NCBI RefSeq assembly: GCF_002022505.1
Contig: NZ_CP019781.1
Location: 806,001 to 870,000, forward strand
Source of the DNA: Bartonella sp. WD16.2
GTDB lineage: Bacteria; Pseudomonadota; Alphaproteobacteria; Rhizobiales; Rhizobiaceae
Reading direction: 5' to 3'
DNA length: 64,000 nt
Below, piece by piece: positions 60,433 to 64,000 of the stretch; position 1 is the stretch's first letter, and every line of letters begins with the position of its first letter. Below the pieces are notes generated by a model. The model ran no database searches. It was not told where the DNA came from and saw only the letters and a list, made by a program, of their open reading frames with translations. The position numbers were made by a program, and so were the translations under genes.

Positions 60433-61782
60433 TTACTTTTTTTGCTTGTCTATTGATAAATGTGTACGCAATTTTGTTGCACGATTTTCTTTTATTACCT
60501 GTCGTGCACGTCCAAAAGCCAAACTGTTTATAGGAACATCTTCAGTGATAACACTTCCTGAAGCGATATAGGAATTTTTTCCAATAATTAATGGAGCAAT
60601 AAGTGCTGAATTAGATCCAATAAAAACATTGTCATCAATCATAGTTTTATATTTATGAAAACCATCATAATTACACGTAATTGTACCCGCTCCGATATTA
60701 GTATGCGAACCAATTTCTGCATCACCAATATAACTCAAATGATTAACTTTAGCAGCTTCCCCCACTTTTGCTTGTTTAATTTCACAAAAATTTCCAATTT
60801 TAACTGATCGTGCTAACTCTGTCCCAGGGCGCAAACGTGCATAGGGACCAATTTGCGTATCTGCACCAACAAAAGCCCCCTCTAAATAACTAAATGCGCG
60901 AATAACTGCGCCAGATTGTATTTTAACCCCTGGCCCAAAATAAACATTTGGCTCAATCAAAACACCTGGCTCAATTTCTGTATCATAAGAAAAATAAACA
61001 CTTTCTGGCTTCAATATTGTCACACCAGATAACATGAAATCACGTGCTTTACGTTTCTGCCATAAAGTATCAACTTCAGAAAGCTCAAAACAATTATTAA
61101 CCCCTATAACATTATCAAAAGGTACTTCAATGGCTCGAACATCTAGCCCCTCACGTGATGCGATAGAAACAATATCTGTTAGATAATATTCTTGCTGCGC
61201 ATTATCGTTATTAATTTTATCCAAGAGAGAAAGCGCATGCTTCCCATTAATAGCCATTATTCCGCCGTTACAAAAAGAATTCTTTTTCTCTTCATCACTT
61301 GCATCTTTTTCTTCTACAATAGCTATAAATTTACCATCTTTTTTGATAAGACGGCCATATCCCGTTGGATCAGGAGCATAAAAACCAGCTATAACAACAT
61401 CAGCTCCCATAGCAAGAGGAGCGCGAATCCGTGTCAATGAAGCATGTTCAATCAAAGGAGTATCACCAAAGATAATCAGAACATCATCTATTCCTTTTTG
61501 TAAAGCTAGTCGAGCAGATAAAACAGCATGAGCAGTTCCTAAACGCTCTTTTTGTTCAAAAATCATGACATTTTTTACACACGATTGAACAACCTTAATA
61601 ACATCTTCACCACCAGCACCTACGACAACCGCTAATTGTGAAAAACCTGCCAATTCTACTTGTTTCACCACATGGCATATAAGTGGTAACCCTGCCACCT
61701 TATGAAGTACCTTGGGGAGAAACGACTTCATACGCGTTCCCTCCCCTGCCGCAAGAACAATAGAAAGACAACTTCTAATCAT
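60433..61782 (-). CDS. glmU: Bifunctional GlmU (GlcNAc-1-P uridyltransferase / GlcN-1-P acetyltransferase)
   Basis: Produces UDP-GlcNAc from glucosamine 1-phosphate, acetyl-CoA and UTP. The N-terminal pyrophosphorylase begins [14 protein letters not shown]. The C-terminal left-handed beta-helix (hexapeptide repeats from about residue 240) has the acetyltransferase histidine-containing [19 protein letters not shown] 61782 (MIRSCLSIV) gives 449 residues; a frame extension to 61818 would overlap ccdA and has no family sequence. It lies 14 bases after ccdA on the same strand. Confidence 0.95.
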   Translation of the reverse strand: MIRSCLSIVLAAGEGTRMKSFLPKVLHKVAGLPLICHVVKQVELAGFSQLAVVVGAGGEDVIKVVQSCVKNVMIFEQKERLGTAHAVLSARLALQKGIDDVLIIFGDTPLIEHASLTRIRAPLAMGADVVIAGFYAPDPTGYGRLIKKDGKFIAIVEEKDASDEEKKNSFCNGGIMAINGKHALSLLDKINNDNAQQEYYLTDIVSIASREGLDVRAIEVPFDNVIGVNNCFELSEVDTLWQKRKARDFMLSGVTILKPESVYFSYDTEIEPGVLIEPNVYFGPGVKIQSGAVIRAFSYLEGAFVGADTQIGPYARLRPGTELARSVKIGNFCEIKQAKVGEAAKVNHLSYIGDAEIGSHTNIGAGTITCNYDGFHKYKTMIDDNVFIGSNSALIAPLIIGKNSYIASGSVITEDVPINSLAFGRARQVIKENRATKLRTHLSIDKQKK

Positions 61783-61796
61783 AAAACACACAAAAA

Positions 61797-62585
61797 TTAA
61801 TGAAAAAAGCCAAACCAACGAGAAATATCATCCCAACTGATATTTTCGACATTGCTCAGTAAAGGATAATTTTCTAAAAGCCAAAATGAAAAATTCTGAA
61901 TATAGCCCGTTAAAAATAAAATACCTGTGATAATCAAAAAAATACCAATAATTTTTTCAACTTTTCCTAAATGAACACGAAAAGCTCCCAAAAATTTCAT
62001 AAAGCTGCTTGAAAATAAAGCTGCCAATACAAAAGGAACTGCAAGACCTAATGAATAAAATCCTAAAAGGATAACCCCCTCTCCCACAGTTTCTTTTGTT
62101 CCTGCAAGCGTTATAATAGGCCCTAAGATTGGGCCAATACATGGTGTCCAACCAAATGCAAAAGCTAAACCTACAACATAAGCCCCCAAAGGCCCAGTAG
62201 GAATTTTACGTGTTTGAAAACGTGCTTCTCGAGATAATAAATTAATTTTAAAAACATGTAAAAAATTCAAACCAAAAATAATAATAATAATTCCAGCAGC
62301 AATAGCAAACCAATCACGATAATAACCAATGAATTTGCCAATTGTACTTGCACTTGCCCCCAAAGCAACAAAAACAGTTGTAAACCCAAGCACAAAAGTA
62401 AAAACAGAAGATAAAAGTGCCAAGCGTACAGATGCGTTTTCATTCTCCTTTTCTGAACGAAAATCGTCAATGCTAATACCAGCCATATAGCATAAATAAG
62501 GAGGAACTAACGGTAAAACACACGGTGATAAAAAAGATAACGCACCGGCAAAAAACACACTTAATATTGAAAATTCTAAAACCAA
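61797..62585 (-). CDS. ccdA: CcdA, thiol-disulfide transport protein for cytochrome c maturation
   Basis: A 262-residue membrane protein with about six helices, of the CcdA/DsbD family, which carries reducing power from cytoplasmic thioredoxin to the periplasm for cytochrome c maturation. The two redox cysteines appear as [16 protein letters not shown] and [14 protein letters not shown] in helices 1 and 4. The start is TTG 62585 with AGGTATAAAA upstream. The next gene upstream (62633-63601) is on the same strand. Confidence 0.92.
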   Translation of the reverse strand: MVLEFSILSVFFAGALSFLSPCVLPLVPPYLCYMAGISIDDFRSEKENENASVRLALLSSVFTFVLGFTTVFVALGASASTIGKFIGYYRDWFAIAAGIIIIIFGLNFLHVFKINLLSREARFQTRKIPTGPLGAYVVGLAFAFGWTPCIGPILGPIITLAGTKETVGEGVILLGFYSLGLAVPFVLAALFSSSFMKFLGAFRVHLGKVEKIIGIFLIITGILFLTGYIQNFSFWLLENYPLLSNVENISWDDISRWFGFFH

Positions 62586-62632
62586 AATTTTATACCTATT
62601 TTCAAATTATAGTTTATATTCACAAATAATAA

Positions 62633-63601
62633 TCAATTTATTGTTTCATCAAATTTCTGTATATTTTGGGTATTTGCTATGACATTTATATCTTCATCTC
62701 GACCAGAAACTACTGAAAAAACCTTTTGATAAATTTGATCTTTATTTTTAGCAATCGCAATATAATCACCTTCAGCCAACACAAATGAAACATAAGCCCC
62801 AACTGCTTCATAAACAATATCACCAGACTCATTAGTAATCGACCAACTTGTATCTGCCAACGCCTCTCCTCCTTCTTGACGAACCAACTTTAATACAATC
62901 TGAGCTGCTTGATGTTGAAAAGTTACCTCAATAATTTTGCCCGCATCTACTTGGATATCTGAACGTGTTATGGCATTAACCGAACCATAATGAGAAACAA
63001 CGTGGTAATGACCAGTTTTTAAACGTACAATCGATTGAGGTTTCACATTCGACAAGATAACGCCCGTATCATCATTTTCCTCTGCATCTTTATAAATAGT
63101 AAAATATAATTCCTTTTCGTTAACCGTACCATTAAGCAGTGTACTATTAAAAATAATACCACCAGCATTAAGATTAAAATTTTTGACGAACTCTTGCCCA
63201 TTTTTTAAATTTACCTGATCTACCATACTTGCATGACCAAATGACACATGAACAAGATAACTCCCCGCTTCTAAATCAAAATGTGCGCTACCACCCTCAA
63301 AAGTCGCGATTAGTGGTAATTTATTATCAATTCCCAAGATAGGTGCATAAATACGCCATACTAATCCTTTTGTAATATTTTCACCATTACGAGTTAATCG
63401 AGCATTAAGTATCAATTTGGCCGGAGAAAGTAAAACTTCCTGTTCATGATCTTCAGAGTGTATAGTGGAAGTTATTGCTTGCTCTTGTTTATAGTTTTGA
63501 AGCTCTTTTTCCTCAGAAAAAGCACTACCACTCCAAATCAACAAAACAGGTATTATAGCCAACCATAAAATATGACGTAATATTTTTGTAAATATGCTCA
63601 T
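62633..63601 (-). CDS. Periplasmic protein with three repeats, unknown function
   Basis: I do not recognise a named family for this 322-residue protein. It has an N-terminal membrane anchor or signal (LRHILWLAIIPVLLIWSGSAFS). After a linker to about residue 60 there are three segments of about 80 residues with the same plan: a strand pair, a WxIY-type motif (LVWRIYAPI, LYFTIYKDA, TSWSITNES), then LEAGSYLVHVSFG, LKTGHYHVVSHYG and LAEGDYIAIAKNK. This suggests beta-sandwich repeats. ATG 63601 has GGAG touching the start, so the start is uncertain; earlier in-frame TTG codons at 63643 and 63619 exist. It sits between erpA and ccdA. Confidence 0.75.
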   Translation of the reverse strand: MSIFTKILRHILWLAIIPVLLIWSGSAFSEEKELQNYKQEQAITSTIHSEDHEQEVLLSPAKLILNARLTRNGENITKGLVWRIYAPILGIDNKLPLIATFEGGSAHFDLEAGSYLVHVSFGHASMVDQVNLKNGQEFVKNFNLNAGGIIFNSTLLNGTVNEKELYFTIYKDAEENDDTGVILSNVKPQSIVRLKTGHYHVVSHYGSVNAITRSDIQVDAGKIIEVTFQHQAAQIVLKLVRQEGGEALADTSWSITNESGDIVYEAVGAYVSFVLAEGDYIAIAKNKDQIYQKVFSVVSGRDEDINVIANTQNIQKFDETIN

Positions 63602-63661
63602 CTCCGCATTGTTGACCAAAGTAAAAATCTTTTCAAGAAGCAATGTCGGAGAATCACTATT

Positions 63662-63985
63662 CTAAATTGAAAAACTAACACCACAACCACATGACGAGGC
63701 AGCATTGGGGTTATGAATTTGAAAAGATTGCTCCATGAGATTATCAACAAAATCAATTTCTGCTCCTCTCATGAAAGGAAGAGAGAGTGAATCAATCAAT
63801 ATAACCGCTCCATCTTTTTTTATAACGAGATCGTCTTTTCTACTTTCAGAAACTAAATCATATTTATACGAAAATCCTGAACACCCACCACCTTCAACAG
63901 AAATTCGTAATGCTATTTTATCAGGTTTACTCGAAAGTATCTGTGCAATCCGCTTAGCAGCAAAATCTGATATTTTTACACTCAT
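63662..63985 (-). CDS. erpA: ErpA/IscA-type Fe-S cluster insertion protein
   Basis: A 107-residue A-type carrier that receives Fe-S clusters from SUF and passes them to target enzymes. The three ligand cysteines are conserved: GGGCSGFSY (Cys35) and SSCGCGVSF (Cys99 and Cys101). The mid-section RGAEIDFVDNLMEQSFQIHNPNA is typical, placing it closer to ErpA than SufA. ATG 63985 has AAGGGTG upstream and the gene is complete. No A-type carrier follows the SUF operon, so this may supply that role. Confidence 0.92.
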   Translation of the reverse strand: MSVKISDFAAKRIAQILSSKPDKIALRISVEGGGCSGFSYKYDLVSESRKDDLVIKKDGAVILIDSLSLPFMRGAEIDFVDNLMEQSFQIHNPNAASSCGCGVSFSI

Positions 63986-64000
63986 TTTTACACACCCTTG

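Overview
The window comes from a small, AT-rich alphaproteobacterial chromosome, most likely Bartonella. The support is an Omp25/Hbp-type (hemin-binding-protein-like) outer membrane protein, a SUF-only iron-sulfur cluster operon, CckA and HdaA cell-cycle regulators, a phosphatidylcholine synthase, alphaproteobacterial DksA, zf-CHCC and NDUFS4-like proteins, TTG/GTG starts and long AT-rich gene-poor gaps typical of reductive evolution. It is almost entirely housekeeping. I see no insertion sequence, prophage, CRISPR array or secretion locus.

Layout. 0-7 kb: the tail of a gene (probably a cell-wall amidase), mrcA (PBP1A), prfB with a classical programmed +1 frameshift, a BCP-type peroxiredoxin, tyrS and an alpha/beta hydrolase. 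7.2-13.9 kb: the SUF operon, cysteine desulfurase-sufB-sufC-sufD-sufS-sufT. Its sufB is interrupted by a one-base frame change at a run of six G residues. 13.9-16.1 kb: sodC and an Hbp-like porin carrying a long charged insert with a short collagen-like stretch. 16.2-21 kb: three tRNA genes (Ser-TGA, Arg-TCT, Pro-TGG), an unrecognised two-gene unit (secreted PepSY-like protein plus glycine-zipper membrane protein), a NUDIX hydrolase, a UbiH-type hydroxylase, pcs and an NDUFS4-like complex I protein. Two near-identical 26-bp sequences in inverted orientation bracket 16.23-20.36 kb.

21.5-31.4 kb: hdaA-perM, purM-purN, cckA, a FliO-like gene, dksA, a 1.2-kb gene-free stretch and a flavin reductase. 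31.5-40.8 kb: rpe, purB, an RBBP9-type hydrolase, purC, purS, purQ, purL, bolA, grxD and a Bcr/CflA-type MFS transporter. The gap before purC holds a decayed copy of the NDUFS4-like gene found at 20.5 kb. 41-52 kb: parC, aspS, rnd, ppx, ppk, a zf-CHCC protein and an FAD monooxygenase. 52-64 kb: dnaE, recG, glmS, glmU, ccdA, a periplasmic protein with internal repeats, and erpA.

Functional themes. Seven purine biosynthesis genes (purM, N, B, C, S, Q, L) lie within 15 kb. Fe-S biogenesis is spread over the SUF operon, BolA/GrxD and ErpA; no sufA follows sufT. Polyphosphate turnover (ppk/ppx), amino-sugar supply (glmS/glmU) and replication control (hdaA, dnaE) are also present. The points most worth checking are the sufB frame change, the NDUFS4-like pseudogene, the inverted 26-bp pair, the modified Hbp and the orphan two-gene unit.
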